From NCBI RefSeq assembly GCF_008704995.1, contig NZ_CP023747.1, positions 2,010,501 through 2,074,500 on the forward strand: 64,000 nt of DNA. The letters run 5' to 3'. Numbering within the stretch: the first letter of the stretch is position 1; every line of letters begins with the position of its first letter. This document shows, one piece after another, positions 25,604 through 34,935 of this stretch. Position numbers and translations under genes: made by a program. Source of the stretch: Streptomyces nodosus (lineage in GTDB: Bacteria; Actinomycetota; Actinomycetes; Streptomycetales; Streptomycetaceae). Under the pieces are notes generated by a model, which worked only from the letters and a program-made list of their open reading frames with translations, was not told where the DNA came from and ran no database searches.

Positions 25604-26527
25604 ATGCGAAGTGAGCCGGTCGTCCAGGTCCGGTCCCTGGTGAAGCGCTATGGCGCGAAGACCGCGGTGGACGGCCTCGATCTGGTGGCCGGGGCGGGTG
25701 TCACCGCCGTGCTCGGCCCCAACGGGGCGGGCAAGACGACCACGGTCGAGACCTGCGAGGGGTACCGGAAGCCGGATTCCGGCACGGTGCGCGTGCTGGG
25801 CCTCGACCCGTTCCGTGAGGCGTCCGCGCTGCGCCCCCGCATAGGGGTCATGCTCCAGTCCGGCGGTGTCTACTCGGGCGCCCGCGCCGACGAGATGCTC
25901 CGCCATGTCGCCCGGCTGCACGCCCATCCGCTGGATGTGGACGCCCTGATCGAACGGCTGGGCCTGGACAGCTGCGGACGGACCTCGTACCGGCGGCTCT
26001 CGGGCGGCCAGCAGCAGCGGCTCGCGCTGGCCATGGCCGTCGTCGGCCGGCCCGAACTGGTCTTCCTGGACGAGCCGACCGCCGGACTCGATCCCCAGGC
26101 CCGCCGGGCCACCTGGGACCTGGTGCGCGATCTGCGCGCCGACGGCGTGTCCGTGATCCTGACCACCCACTACATGGACGAGGCCGAGCAGCTCGCCGAC
26201 GATGTCGCGATCATCGACGCGGGCCGGGTCGTCGCCCAGGGCACCCCCGAGGAGCTGTGCCGGGGCGGTGCGGAGAACACCCTGCGCTTCACGGGGCGCC
26301 CCGGCCTCGACATGGCGTCGCTGCTGAAGGCCCTTCCGGCCGACTGCACCGCGACGGAACCGACCCCGGGCACCTACCGCGTCGTCGGCAAGGTCGACCC
26401 TCAGCTGCTCGCGACGGTCACCTCCTGGTGCGCCCAGAACGGGGTGATGCCGGACCGGATCTCCGTCGAACGGCACACGCTCGAGGACGTCTTCCTGGAG
26501 CTCACGGGGAAGGAGCTGCGCTCATGA
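25604..26527 (+). CDS. ABC exporter ATP-binding protein, DrrA-like
   Basis: 307-aa ATPase powering an ABC-2 type exporter. Walker A GPNGAGKTTT at about 40-49, signature LSGGQQQR near 133, Walker B LVFLDEPTAGLD near 150-161, and H-switch LTTHYMDEAEQLAD. The C-terminal extension after about 215 is typical of DrrA/CcmA-like drug or lipid exporters. Its 3' end is duplicated 71 bp downstream (see the micro-ORF), linking it to the permease. Confidence 0.92.
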   Translation: MRSEPVVQVRSLVKRYGAKTAVDGLDLVAGAGVTAVLGPNGAGKTTTVETCEGYRKPDSGTVRVLGLDPFREASALRPRIGVMLQSGGVYSGARADEMLRHVARLHAHPLDVDALIERLGLDSCGRTSYRRLSGGQQQRLALAMAVVGRPELVFLDEPTAGLDPQARRATWDLVRDLRADGVSVILTTHYMDEAEQLADDVAIIDAGRVVAQGTPEELCRGGAENTLRFTGRPGLDMASLLKALPADCTATEPTPGTYRVVGKVDPQLLATVTSWCAQNGVMPDRISVERHTLEDVFLELTGKELRS

Positions 26528-26598
26528 CGCGGCACACCGGCACCGCCCCCGGACCGGGGTCCAGGGGGGAACTCACGGGGAAGGAACCACGCTCGTGA
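26524..26598 (+). CDS. 24-aa bridging micro-ORF created by junction duplication
   Basis: ATG at 26524 overlaps the ATPase stop (ATGA) and its stop at 26596-26598 overlaps the permease GTG start (GTGA). Its last nine codons read ELTGKEPRS, nearly the ATPase's own C-terminus ELTGKELRS. The 32-bp segments 26498-26529 and 26569-26600 are 27/32 identical. The peptide is probably not functional; the ORF would keep ribosomes coupled from ATPase to permease. Confidence 0.5.
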   Translation: MTRHTGTAPGPGSRGELTGKEPRS

Positions 26599-27368
26599 CG
26601 AGCATCACCGGCAGGTACGCCCCGGAGCCGGGAGCCGCGCCGCTTCCGCGCATGATCGCGGCGCAGGCGGCGCTGGAGACCCGGATGCTGCTGCGCAACG
26701 GCGAGCAGCTGCTGCTCACGGTCGTCATCCCCACACTGCTGCTGGCCCTCTTCAGCTCCGTCGACATCGTGGACACCGGTGCCGGCAAGGCCGTCGACTT
26801 CCTGGCGCCCGGCATCCTGGCACTCGCCGTGATGTCGACCGCGTTCACCGGGCAGGCGATCGCGACCGGTTTCGAGCGCCGCTACGGCGTGCTGAAGCGG
26901 CTCGCCTCCTCACCGCTGCCGCGCTGGGGGCTGATGGCGGCCAAGACGGCGTCCGTCCTGGTCACCGAGGTCCTCCAGGTGATCCTGCTGGCGGTGATCG
27001 CCTACGCGCTCGGCTGGTCGCCGCACGGCGATCCGTTCTCCGTGCTGCTTCTGCTGGTCCTCGGCACGGCGGCCTTCTCCGGGCTCGGTCTGCTGATGGC
27101 GGGCACGCTGAAGGCCGAGGCCACCCTGGCCGCCGCCAATCTGGTCTTTCTGCTGCTGCTCGTGGGCGGCGGCGTGATCGTCCCGCTGGACAAGTTCCCC
27201 TCCGGCGCCCAGGACGTCCTCGGTCTGCTGCCGATCTCCGCGCTCTCCGACGGCCTCCGGGAGGTCCTCCAGCACGGGGCCGGAACGCCCTGGGGCGACC
27301 TGGGGATCCTGGCGGTGTGGGCCGTGCTGGGCCTGGCCGCGGCCGGCCGGTTCTTCCGCTGGGAGTGA
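26595..27368 (+). CDS. ABC-2 type exporter permease, DrrB-like
   Basis: 257-aa permease with about six membrane helices, beginning with a soluble segment of about 45 residues. Contains the ABC-2 features: an early EtrmLLRNGEQLLLTVVIPTL-type region, a GFERRYGVLKRLASSPLPR loop that contacts the ATPase, and later hydrophobic segments with FPSGAQDVLGLLPISALSDGL. With the preceding ATPase it forms a half-size two-gene exporter. Substrate unknown; drugs or lipids are typical. Confidence 0.9.
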   Translation: MTSITGRYAPEPGAAPLPRMIAAQAALETRMLLRNGEQLLLTVVIPTLLLALFSSVDIVDTGAGKAVDFLAPGILALAVMSTAFTGQAIATGFERRYGVLKRLASSPLPRWGLMAAKTASVLVTEVLQVILLAVIAYALGWSPHGDPFSVLLLLVLGTAAFSGLGLLMAGTLKAEATLAAANLVFLLLLVGGGVIVPLDKFPSGAQDVLGLLPISALSDGLREVLQHGAGTPWGDLGILAVWAVLGLAAAGRFFRWE

Positions 27369-27442
27369 CGGCCCGGGGAGGCTGGGAGCGACCGCCCAGG
27401 ACGACCGCCGCCGGTGGCCTCCCACCCCCGGGCACGACCCCT

Positions 27443-27458
27443 CGTGAAAGCGTGCACA
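27443..27458. promoter_or_regulatory. Candidate Rex operator upstream of ctaA
   Basis: CGTGAAAGCGTGCACA matches 13 of 16 positions of the Streptomyces Rex operator TGTGAACGCGTTCACA. It lies 15 bases before the ctaA start. Rex represses respiratory genes at low NADH/NAD ratio, which would suit a heme A synthase gene. Confidence 0.45.
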
Positions 27459-27472
27459 AGCGGACCCCTACC

Positions 27473-28480
27473 ATGAAGAGCGTGCCAAACGTGACCCGCG
27501 CCGATGCCGTAGCGGCCATCCGCAATCCGCTCGCCTTCATCGCCGAACGCTGGACTCCGGACCCCCGGACGGTCCGGCGGGCGGCACTCGCCGCGCTCGT
27601 GATGTCGGTGGTCATCGTCGTCACCGGCGGTGCGGTGCGTCTGACCGGCTCCGGGCTCGGCTGCCCGACCTGGCCGCAGTGCACGGACGGCTCGCTGACC
27701 ACGACCCGGGCGATGGGCGTGCACGGCGTCATCGAGTTCGGCAACCGCATGCTGACCTATGTGCTGTGTGCGGCGGTCGGCTGGGCGATCGTCGCGGCCC
27801 GCTCGCAGAAGCCGTGGCGACGCGGCCTCACCCGGCTCGGCTGGGCGCAGTTCTGGGTGGTGATGGGCAATGCGGTGCTCGGCGGCATCGTGGTGCTGGT
27901 CGGCCTCAACCCGTACACCGTGGCCGCGCACTTCCTGCTCTCCACGGCACTGATCACGGTGGCCACGGTGATGTGGCAGCGCACCCGCGAGGGCGACGCC
28001 GCGCCGCGTCCGCTGGTCGGCAAGGCGGTGCGGCAGCTGGTGTGGTTCCTGGTCGTCGCCGCGGTGCTGCTGATCGCGGTGGGCACGGTGGTCACCGGCG
28101 CGGGCCCGCACGCGGGTGACTCCAGCGAGGTCGACCGGATCCACATCGACTGGGAGACGGTCGCCAAGGTGCACGCCGTGCTGGCCTGGATCGTGGTGAC
28201 GCTGACCTTCGCCCTGTGGTTCATCCTCAAGGCGGTCGACTCCCCCGCGAGCCCGCTGCGCCGCACCCGGGAGCTGTTCATGGTGCTGCTGCTCCAGGGC
28301 GTGCTGGGCTATGTGCAGTACTTCACCCATCTGCCGGAGGTCCTGGTCGGCCTCCATATGTTCGGCTCCTGCCTGGTGTGGATCGGGGTGCTGCGGGTGC
28401 TGCTGTCGCTGCGCGAACGCGCCGGGGCGGCACCGGATCTGCCGGGCCCCCCGGCGGAACCCGCCCTCGCCGCCGCCTGA
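27473..28480 (+). CDS. ctaA: Heme A synthase (COX15/CtaA)
   Basis: Membrane enzyme of 335 aa and about eight helices that oxidises the C8 methyl of heme O to make heme A for cytochrome aa3. The four heme-binding histidines are present (H84, H153, H234, H295), as is E88 in HGVIEFGNR and the cysteine pair C64/C70 in GLGCPTWPQC. The ATG at 27473 gives a short polar N-terminus. ctaB, the preceding step, lies 1.8 kb away on the other strand. Confidence 0.94.
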   Translation: MKSVPNVTRADAVAAIRNPLAFIAERWTPDPRTVRRAALAALVMSVVIVVTGGAVRLTGSGLGCPTWPQCTDGSLTTTRAMGVHGVIEFGNRMLTYVLCAAVGWAIVAARSQKPWRRGLTRLGWAQFWVVMGNAVLGGIVVLVGLNPYTVAAHFLLSTALITVATVMWQRTREGDAAPRPLVGKAVRQLVWFLVVAAVLLIAVGTVVTGAGPHAGDSSEVDRIHIDWETVAKVHAVLAWIVVTLTFALWFILKAVDSPASPLRRTRELFMVLLLQGVLGYVQYFTHLPEVLVGLHMFGSCLVWIGVLRVLLSLRERAGAAPDLPGPPAEPALAAA

Positions 28481-28481
28481 C

Positions 28482-28520
28482 ACCCGCCCCCGCGGGACGC
28501 GCAGCGCGGGGCCGGCGGGT
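28482..28520. terminator. Bidirectional hairpin between ctaA and amidohydrolase genes
   Basis: The 49-bp gap between converging genes contains ACCCGCC followed by CCCGCG, pairing with CGCGGG and GGCGGGT with a 3-base bulge. Position and symmetry suit a shared terminator. Confidence 0.6.
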
Positions 28521-28529
28521 CCTTACGGC

Positions 28530-29636
28530 TCACTTCAGTCCGTAGATCCGCCGGGCGTTGCCCGCGGCGATCATCTCCGCGACCCGCCGCGCGTCCGCAG
28601 GCGACCAGGCGCCCCCGGTGACCCAGTCCCCCAGCAGCCGGGAGAGCGCCTCACGGAACAGACAGGCGCCGACCACATGGAGTTCGGGCAGACCGTGGGC
28701 GCCGCTGGAGAAGAGGAGCTTGCCGAAGGGGGCCAGCTCCAGGACCTCGGCGAGCACATCCGCGGCCCGGGCACCGGTCCGCAGGAACACCGCGCCCAGG
28801 TCCGCATGAACATGAGGGAACACCCCGGCCAGATGGGCCGCGTGCCGGTGGTAGGGATAGCCGTGCAGCAGCACGAGATCGGTGCCGAGACCGGCCGTGG
28901 CGCGCACGAAGTCGGTGAGCAGGACCGGGTCGGTACGGTCGATGCGCAGCCCCGGTTCGCCGAGTCCCGCGTGGAGCTGGAGGGGCCGGCCCGAGGCCAC
29001 CGCGCTCCACAGCAGATGGCGCAGCAGCACCGGGTCCGAGAGGGCGCCGCCCACCCGGCGGCCCGCGAGCCAGCGCCCCGCCGCACCGCGCACCTCCCCC
29101 GGCCCGGGAGGCTCCGGCGCGAGCGCCAGACCGTGGCGTACGCCCGCCACCGAGGTGAAGGCCACCGCGTGCGCCGCCGCCCCGTGCACCGACTCGGCGA
29201 GATTGCCGAGAAAGGACTCCACCGTGCCCGAGGTGTCGGCCACCTGTTCGGCGAGCAGCTCCAGGCGGACGATCTCATGGGCCTCGGCCGCTCCCGTCGC
29301 GGCCATCTCGGCGGGCCCGGTGAGATCGCCGGGCAGTCCGGTGTCGACCAGGTAGGTGGTGATGCCGCTGCCCCGCAGCAGTCTGCGCCCCGCCTCCAGG
29401 ACCCCGAGTTCACGGCGCCGCGCGAGATAGCGGGCGGGCGGGCAGTGCGGTTCCAGACCGAGCAGCGGCGGACACCAGCGGCGTACGGCGAAGCCGGTCT
29501 GGGTGTCGAAGAGGGTGGTGCCGGCGGCCGGCGGGCCCTCAGTGCGGGCGAGGTGGGCCTCGAAGGTGCCGAGGCCCAGCTCGGTACGGAGCACACCGTG
29601 GCAGTACTGGTCCACCAGGGACGGCATTTCGATCAT
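28530..29636 (-). CDS. Amidohydrolase family (amidohydrolase_2-like) protein
   Basis: 368-aa TIM-barrel type protein. It starts with DQYCHGVL in place of the D-x-H metal site usually seen, has HAGLGEP and LLHGYPYHRHAAHLA in the later barrel strands, and ends with an NARRIYGL motif common in amidohydrolase_2 proteins. Likely a metal-dependent hydrolase or decarboxylase of unknown substrate. The GGGGAG before the ATG at 29636 supports the start; MPSL three codons later is possible. Confidence 0.8.
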   Translation of the reverse strand: MIEMPSLVDQYCHGVLRTELGLGTFEAHLARTEGPPAAGTTLFDTQTGFAVRRWCPPLLGLEPHCPPARYLARRRELGVLEAGRRLLRGSGITTYLVDTGLPGDLTGPAEMAATGAAEAHEIVRLELLAEQVADTSGTVESFLGNLAESVHGAAAHAVAFTSVAGVRHGLALAPEPPGPGEVRGAAGRWLAGRRVGGALSDPVLLRHLLWSAVASGRPLQLHAGLGEPGLRIDRTDPVLLTDFVRATAGLGTDLVLLHGYPYHRHAAHLAGVFPHVHADLGAVFLRTGARAADVLAEVLELAPFGKLLFSSGAHGLPELHVVGACLFREALSRLLGDWVTGGAWSPADARRVAEMIAAGNARRIYGLK

Positions 29637-29762
29637 CCGGACTCCCCGCGACTGGACCGTGCCTCCACAGGGTCCTAACGGGTGAACCGGGCGTGAGGTG
29701 TTGCTCCCCCGTCCCCCGGGCGCGGGACCGGCGGGAACGGCCGCCGGATCCAGGTGCCGGTC

Positions 29763-30128
29763 TCAGGCGCCCTGCCGGCCGCCCAGCTGGAGCCCCGCCA
29801 TGCGCTTCCATTCGTACGGGCCGGTCCTGACCTTGCCCGCGAGCTCCCCGTCGAACGCCTCATGGACGGTGATCCCGGAGATGCGCACGGCCTCCTCGGC
29901 GATCGCGTACGTGGGTGCGAAGAGGTCGCCCCAGTCGCCGTCCTCGCCGACGAGCACGATCCGGGCGCCGCGCTCCCCGACGTACGCCACCTGTCCCTCG
30001 GCACCGCCGTGCTGCCGGGCGAAGGCGCCGATCTGCCGGGCGAGCCGGGCCGCCGTGCGCTCCGCCCCGGCGGCCTTCCGGGCCTCGGGGCCCGCGTCGA
30101 ACTGCTGCGTGTCTGCCGTGTCTGCCAT
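29763..30128 (-). CDS. Small conserved actinobacterial protein near ctaB
   Basis: 121-aa soluble protein: a helical N-terminus with ARLARQIGAFARQHGG, then a compact C-terminal part with ARIVLVGEDGDWGDLFAP and a conserved-looking EWKRMAGLQLG end. No named family recognised. No ribosome binding site precedes the ATG at 30128, and TAGCAT 7 bases upstream suggests a leaderless mRNA. It lies between ctaB and the amidohydrolase, all leftward. Confidence 0.7.
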   Translation of the reverse strand: MADTADTQQFDAGPEARKAAGAERTAARLARQIGAFARQHGGAEGQVAYVGERGARIVLVGEDGDWGDLFAPTYAIAEEAVRISGITVHEAFDGELAGKVRTGPYEWKRMAGLQLGGRQGA

Positions 30129-30263
30129 GGTCAGGATGCTACCGATGAGTAAACCGCAGGGCGACGGCAAGGCCGCGTGGCCTGGGACACGGAGCACCGC
30201 GCCCCGGAAGGCCGCGCCCGGCGCATCGCGGAGGCACGGACCCCGGGCCTCGGCCCTCAGGCC

Positions 30264-31271
30264 TCAGCGCAGGAACGGATCCACCGCGACCGCGACGAAC
30301 AGCAGCGAGACATAGGTGATGGACCAGTGGAACAGCCGCATCTCCTTGAGCTTCCCGCCCGTGACCTCCGCCTTGGCGCGGTTCTGCAGGGCGTGGGCCT
30401 CCCACAGCCACCAGCCGCCGGCCGCCACGGCCACCACCGTGTAGAACCATCCGGTGTAGCCGAGCGGGGTGAGCAGCAGCGAGACCGCGACCATCACCCA
30501 GCTGTAGATCACGATCTGGCGGGCGACCACCTTGTTGGAGGCGACGACCGGCAGCATGGGCACACCCACGCGCGCGTAGTCCTCCTTGACCTTCATGGAC
30601 AGCGGCCAGTAGTGCGGCGGCGTCCAGAAGAACATGACCAGGAAGAGGATGATCGGGGCCCACGACATGGAGTTGGTGACCGAGGACCAGCCGATGAGCA
30701 CCGGCAGACAGCCGGCGATGCCGCCCCACACGATGTTCTGCGAGGTGCGCCGCTTGAGGATCATCGTGTAGACGACGACATAGAAGAGGAGCGCGCCGAG
30801 CGAGAGCCAGGCGGACAGCCAGTTGACGGTGAGACCGAACAGCAGGGTGGAGACGATCCCCAGGGTGATGCCGAAGGCGAGGCATTCACGGGGGCTGACC
30901 ATCCCCGTGACCAGGGGACGCTGTGAGGTGCGGTCCATCAGCGCGTCGATGTCACGGTCGATGTACATGTTCAGCGCGTTGGCGCCGCCCGCGGACAGAT
31001 AACCGCCGAGGCAGGTGAGCAGCACCAGCTTGAGGTCGGGCACGCCCTGCTGGGCGAGGAACATCACCGGCACCGTGGTGATCAGCAACAGCTCGATGAT
31101 CCGCGGCTTCGTCAGTGCCACGAATGCCTTGACCCGGGCCCCGAACGACCGCCGGGTCCGGCTGCTGCTCGTCCCGAGCTCTCTCGCGGCCGGGAAGGCG
31201 GTGCCCGCACTCTCCCCCATGGCCTTGAGGGCAAGGGAGGCATTCCCGGGACGGGATTCGACGGCCGTCAC
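30264..31271 (-). CDS. ctaB: Protoheme IX farnesyltransferase (heme O synthase)
   Basis: UbiA-type prenyltransferase of 335 aa with about nine membrane helices; it farnesylates heme B to heme O. The first acidic motif [15 protein letters not shown] and the second, in the loop before [17 protein letters not shown], are intact. I prefer GTG 31271, which has CAGGGG 8 bases upstream, over ATG 31292 or 31328, which have no such site. The product feeds CtaA, encoded nearby in the opposite direction. Confidence 0.95.
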   Translation of the reverse strand: MTAVESRPGNASLALKAMGESAGTAFPAARELGTSSSRTRRSFGARVKAFVALTKPRIIELLLITTVPVMFLAQQGVPDLKLVLLTCLGGYLSAGGANALNMYIDRDIDALMDRTSQRPLVTGMVSPRECLAFGITLGIVSTLLFGLTVNWLSAWLSLGALLFYVVVYTMILKRRTSQNIVWGGIAGCLPVLIGWSSVTNSMSWAPIILFLVMFFWTPPHYWPLSMKVKEDYARVGVPMLPVVASNKVVARQIVIYSWVMVAVSLLLTPLGYTGWFYTVVAVAAGGWWLWEAHALQNRAKAEVTGGKLKEMRLFHWSITYVSLLFVAVAVDPFLR

Positions 31272-31690
31272 GTACACCCCTGACAGAGACATCTCAGCGA
31301 GCGCGCCGGGTGTGAATGCCCGGTACATGCTCGCGCGTACTCACGCAACTTTAGACGTTGCCCCCAGACCGCCCTCCTCGGGGGTCGGTCGTGTTGGGAC
31401 GGCCGCGCTCGGGGGGCGGCGGCGCCGGGCGGACCCGCGGTCAGAAGCGGGATCGCGCCCCGGACGGCCCCGGAATCAGGAGCAGGATCCTGCTCGGTTG
31501 AGCGCTCTTCTGACGCCGTCCGTATTCAGTTGCGAAATGCACGAACGCGCTGATCGGGAGGCAGACAGTGGCCGCTCCCGGCAGTCTGGAATGACTCGAA
31601 AGATGCATGTACCGACGGGGGTAGGCTCAGCACCGGCCGGTGCCCCCAGTGCACCGGCATTCGACATGTGGAGAGGAGCCCTGACCCAGG
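31272..31690. other. 419-bp divergent control region, ctaB / tkt
   Basis: No gene fits here. Visible elements: GCAAC-N7-GTTGC (31345-31361), close to but one base longer than the SufR box; a perfect 16-bp palindrome GAGCAGGATCCTGCTC (31480-31495); and a CACCGGCCGGTG palindrome (about 31634-31645) near the tkt start. It must carry the promoters of ctaB and of the pentose phosphate operon. TAGGCT at about 31622 could be a -10 for tkt. Confidence 0.55.
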
Positions 31691-33778
31691 GTGATCACCA
31701 AGCCGACCACACCAGACCTCGAGTGGACCGAATTGGACCAGCGGGCCGTCGACACCGCCCGCGTCCTGGCCGCCGACGCCGTACAGAAGGTCGGCAACGG
31801 CCATCCGGGTACGGCGATGAGCCTGGCTCCGGCCGCCTACACCCTCTTCCAGAAGGTGATGCGCCATGACCCGGCGGATCCCGAGTGGGTGGGCCGCGAC
31901 CGGTTCGTCCTGTCCGCCGGCCATTCGTCGCTGACCCTCTACACCCAGCTCTACCTGGCCGGTTTCGGTCTGGAGCTGGACGATCTGAAGTCCTTCCGCA
32001 CCTGGGGCTCCCGGACCCCCGGCCACCCCGAGTACGGGCACACGCCGGGCGTGGAGACGACCACCGGCCCGCTGGGCCAGGGTGTCGCCAATGCGGTGGG
32101 CATGGCCATGGCCTCCCGCTACGAGCGCGGCCTGTTCGACCCGGAGGGTCCCGAGGGCGCCTCGCCCTTCGACCACTTCATCTACTGCATCGCCGGTGAC
32201 GGCTGCCTCCAGGAGGGCATCTCGGCCGAGGCGTCCTCGCTGGCCGGTCACCAGAAGCTCGGCAATCTGATCCTGCTGTGGGACGACAACCACATCTCGA
32301 TCGAGGGCGACACGGAGACCGCGATCTCCGAGGACACGGTCAAGCGGTACGAGGCGTACGGCTGGCATGTGCAGCGCGTGGCGCCGAAGCCGGACGGCGA
32401 CCTGGACCCGCACGCCCTCTACGACGCGATCGAGCAGGCCCGGAAGGTCACGGACAGGCCGTCCTTCATCGCGATGCGCTCGATCATCGCCTGGCCGGCC
32501 CCGCACGCGCAGAACACCGAGGCCGCGCACGGCTCGGCACTGGGCGAGGAGGAGGTCGCGGCCACCAAGCGCGTCCTCGGCTTCGACCCGGAGCAGACCT
32601 TCGAGGTCTCCGACGAGGTCATCGGCCATACCCGCAAGGCCCTGGAGCGGGGCCGTCAGGCGAAGGCTGAGTGGGAGAAGTCGTTCCAGGAGTGGCGCAA
32701 CCGCGCCGGGGAGCACGTCGCCGAGTTCGACCGCATCAGCAAGGGTGAGCTGCCCACCGGCTGGGAGGAGAAGCTCCCGGTCTTCGAGACGGGCAAGGGC
32801 GTCGCCACGCGTGCCGCCTCCGGCAAGGTGCTGCAGGCCCTCGGCGCGGTCGTCCCCGAGCTGTGGGGCGGTTCGGCCGACCTGGCCGGTTCCAACAACA
32901 CCACCATCGACAAGAACAGCTCCTTCCTGCCGGCGGACAACCCGCTGCCGAGCGCCGACCCCTACGGCCGCACCGTGCACTTCGGCATCCGCGAGCACTC
33001 CATGGCCGCGGAGATGAACGGCATCGCCCTGCACGGCAACACCCGTGTCTACGGCGGCACCTTCCTGGTGTTCTCCGACTACATGCGCAACGCGGTCAGG
33101 CTGTCCGCGCTGATGCATCTGCCGGTGACCTATGTGTGGACGCACGACTCCATCGGCCTGGGTGAGGACGGCCCCACCCACCAGCCGGTCGAGCACCTGG
33201 CCTCGCTGCGGGCGATCCCGGGTCTGAACGTCGTCCGCCCCGCCGACGCCAACGAGACCGTGATCGCCTGGCGCGAGATCCTCAGGCGCTGGACCAAGGA
33301 GTTCGGCAAGGGCGCCCCGCACGGTCTGGCGCTGACCCGTCAGGGTGTGCCGACCTACGAACCCAACGAGGACACCGCGCGCGGCGGTTATGTGCTGGCC
33401 GAGGCCGAGGGCGGCGAGCCGCAGGTCGTCCTGATCGCCACCGGTTCCGAGGTGCACCTGGCCGTCGAGGCCCGTGAGCAGCTCCAGGCCGAGGGCGTGC
33501 CGACGCGGGTGGTGTCGATGCCGTCCGTGGAGTGGTTCGAGGAGCAGGAGCAGGGGTACCGGGACAGCGTCCTGCCGCCGTCGGTGAAGGCGCGGGTCGC
33601 GGTCGAGGCCGGGATCGGCCTCACCTGGCATCGCTTCGTGGGGGACGCCGGCCGCATCGTCTCCCTGGAGCACTTCGGTGCTTCGGCGGACGGCAAGGTC
33701 CTGTTCCGTGAGTTCGGTTTCACTCCCGAGAACGTCGCCGCCGCCGCCCGGGAATCGATCGCCGCAGCCCGGCGCTGA
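31691..33778 (+). CDS. tkt: Transketolase
   Basis: 695-aa thiamine diphosphate enzyme moving two-carbon units in the non-oxidative pentose phosphate pathway. N-terminal TPP domain with [10 protein letters not shown], and [15 protein letters not shown] through the N-containing LLWDDNHI; the pyrimidine domain has [15 protein letters not shown] with the catalytic glutamate; C-terminal domain after about 560. The GTG start gives the usual family N-terminus although its GAGGAG lies a little far upstream (about 12 bases). First gene of a five-gene operon. Confidence 0.97.
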   Translation: MITKPTTPDLEWTELDQRAVDTARVLAADAVQKVGNGHPGTAMSLAPAAYTLFQKVMRHDPADPEWVGRDRFVLSAGHSSLTLYTQLYLAGFGLELDDLKSFRTWGSRTPGHPEYGHTPGVETTTGPLGQGVANAVGMAMASRYERGLFDPEGPEGASPFDHFIYCIAGDGCLQEGISAEASSLAGHQKLGNLILLWDDNHISIEGDTETAISEDTVKRYEAYGWHVQRVAPKPDGDLDPHALYDAIEQARKVTDRPSFIAMRSIIAWPAPHAQNTEAAHGSALGEEEVAATKRVLGFDPEQTFEVSDEVIGHTRKALERGRQAKAEWEKSFQEWRNRAGEHVAEFDRISKGELPTGWEEKLPVFETGKGVATRAASGKVLQALGAVVPELWGGSADLAGSNNTTIDKNSSFLPADNPLPSADPYGRTVHFGIREHSMAAEMNGIALHGNTRVYGGTFLVFSDYMRNAVRLSALMHLPVTYVWTHDSIGLGEDGPTHQPVEHLASLRAIPGLNVVRPADANETVIAWREILRRWTKEFGKGAPHGLALTRQGVPTYEPNEDTARGGYVLAEAEGGEPQVVLIATGSEVHLAVEAREQLQAEGVPTRVVSMPSVEWFEEQEQGYRDSVLPPSVKARVAVEAGIGLTWHRFVGDAGRIVSLEHFGASADGKVLFREFGFTPENVAAAARESIAAARR

Positions 33779-33812
33779 CGCTGATACACGACACGTAGGA
33801 GATGCAATTTCC

Positions 33813-34931
33813 ATGACAGACGCACTGAAGCGCCTCTCCGAGGAAGGCGTCGCGATCTGGCTGGACGACCTGTCGCGCAAGCGGATCACGTCCGGCAATC
33901 TCGCCGAACTGATCGACGAGCAGCACGTCGTGGGCGTCACCACCAACCCGACGATCTTCCAGAAGGCGATCTCGGCGGGGGACGGTTACGAGCGGCAGCT
34001 CGCCGACCTGGCCGCCCGCAAGGTCACCGTCGACGAGGCCGTCCGCATGATCACCACGGCGGACGTCCGGGACGCCGCCGACATCCTGCGGCCGGTGTTC
34101 GACGCCACCCAGGGCCAGGACGGCCGGGTGTCGATCGAGGTCGACCCGCGGCTGGCGCACCGTACCCGCGCCACCATCGCCGAGGCCAAGCAGCTGGCCT
34201 GGCTCGTCGACCGCCCGAACACGCTCATCAAGATCCCGGCCACCGAGGCGGGGCTTCCGGCGATCACCGAGACCATCGCGAACGGCATCAGCGTCAATGT
34301 GACGCTGATCTTCTCCCTGGAGCGTTACCGCGCGGTGATGGACGCCTACATCACCGGTCTGGAGAAGGCGAAGGAACGCGGCCTGGATCTCTCCAAGATC
34401 CACTCGGTGGCGTCCTTCTTCGTGTCCCGGGTGGACTCCGAGATCGACAAGCGGCTGGACGCCCAGGGCACGCCCGAGGCCAAGGGGCTGCGCGGCAAGG
34501 CGGCGCTCGCCAACGCGCGGCTCGCCTACCAGGCGTACGAGGAGGTGTTCGGCGGCGACCGCTGGCTGGCCCTCGACAAGGCGCAGGCCAACAAGCAGCG
34601 CCCGCTGTGGGCCTCCACCGGCGTCAAGGACCCGGCCTACAAGGACACCCTGTACGTGGACGACCTGGTGGCGCCGAACACGGTGAACACCATGCCCGAG
34701 GCCACCCTGCTGGCCACCGAGGACCACGGCGACATCACCGGCGACACCGTCACCGGCACCTACGAGCAGGCGCGCGCCGATCTGGACGCGATCGAGCGGC
34801 TCGGGATCTCGTACGACGACGTGGTCCAGCTCCTGGAGGACGAGGGCGTCGAGAAGTTCGAGGCCTCCTGGAACGACCTGCTCGAGTCGACCGAGGCGGA
34901 GCTCCGGCGCCTCGCCCCCTCGGAGGGCTGA
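33813..34931 (+). CDS. tal: Transaldolase
   Basis: 372-aa enzyme of the long actinobacterial type (TalB-like with C-terminal extension). [15 protein letters not shown] near 40-55 is the transaldolase signature, and the Schiff-base lysine sits in [12 protein letters not shown] near 140. AGGAGA precedes the ATG at 33813; the frame is open further upstream inside tkt but is not used. It lies 34 bp after tkt and 4 bp before zwf. Confidence 0.97.
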   Translation: MTDALKRLSEEGVAIWLDDLSRKRITSGNLAELIDEQHVVGVTTNPTIFQKAISAGDGYERQLADLAARKVTVDEAVRMITTADVRDAADILRPVFDATQGQDGRVSIEVDPRLAHRTRATIAEAKQLAWLVDRPNTLIKIPATEAGLPAITETIANGISVNVTLIFSLERYRAVMDAYITGLEKAKERGLDLSKIHSVASFFVSRVDSEIDKRLDAQGTPEAKGLRGKAALANARLAYQAYEEVFGGDRWLALDKAQANKQRPLWASTGVKDPAYKDTLYVDDLVAPNTVNTMPEATLLATEDHGDITGDTVTGTYEQARADLDAIERLGISYDDVVQLLEDEGVEKFEASWNDLLESTEAELRRLAPSEG

Positions 34932-34935
34932 GACC

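Noticed and set aside
31345..31361. Second SufR box near ctaB
   Set aside because: The spacer is seven, not six, bases and the flanks differ; left as an unassigned dyad.
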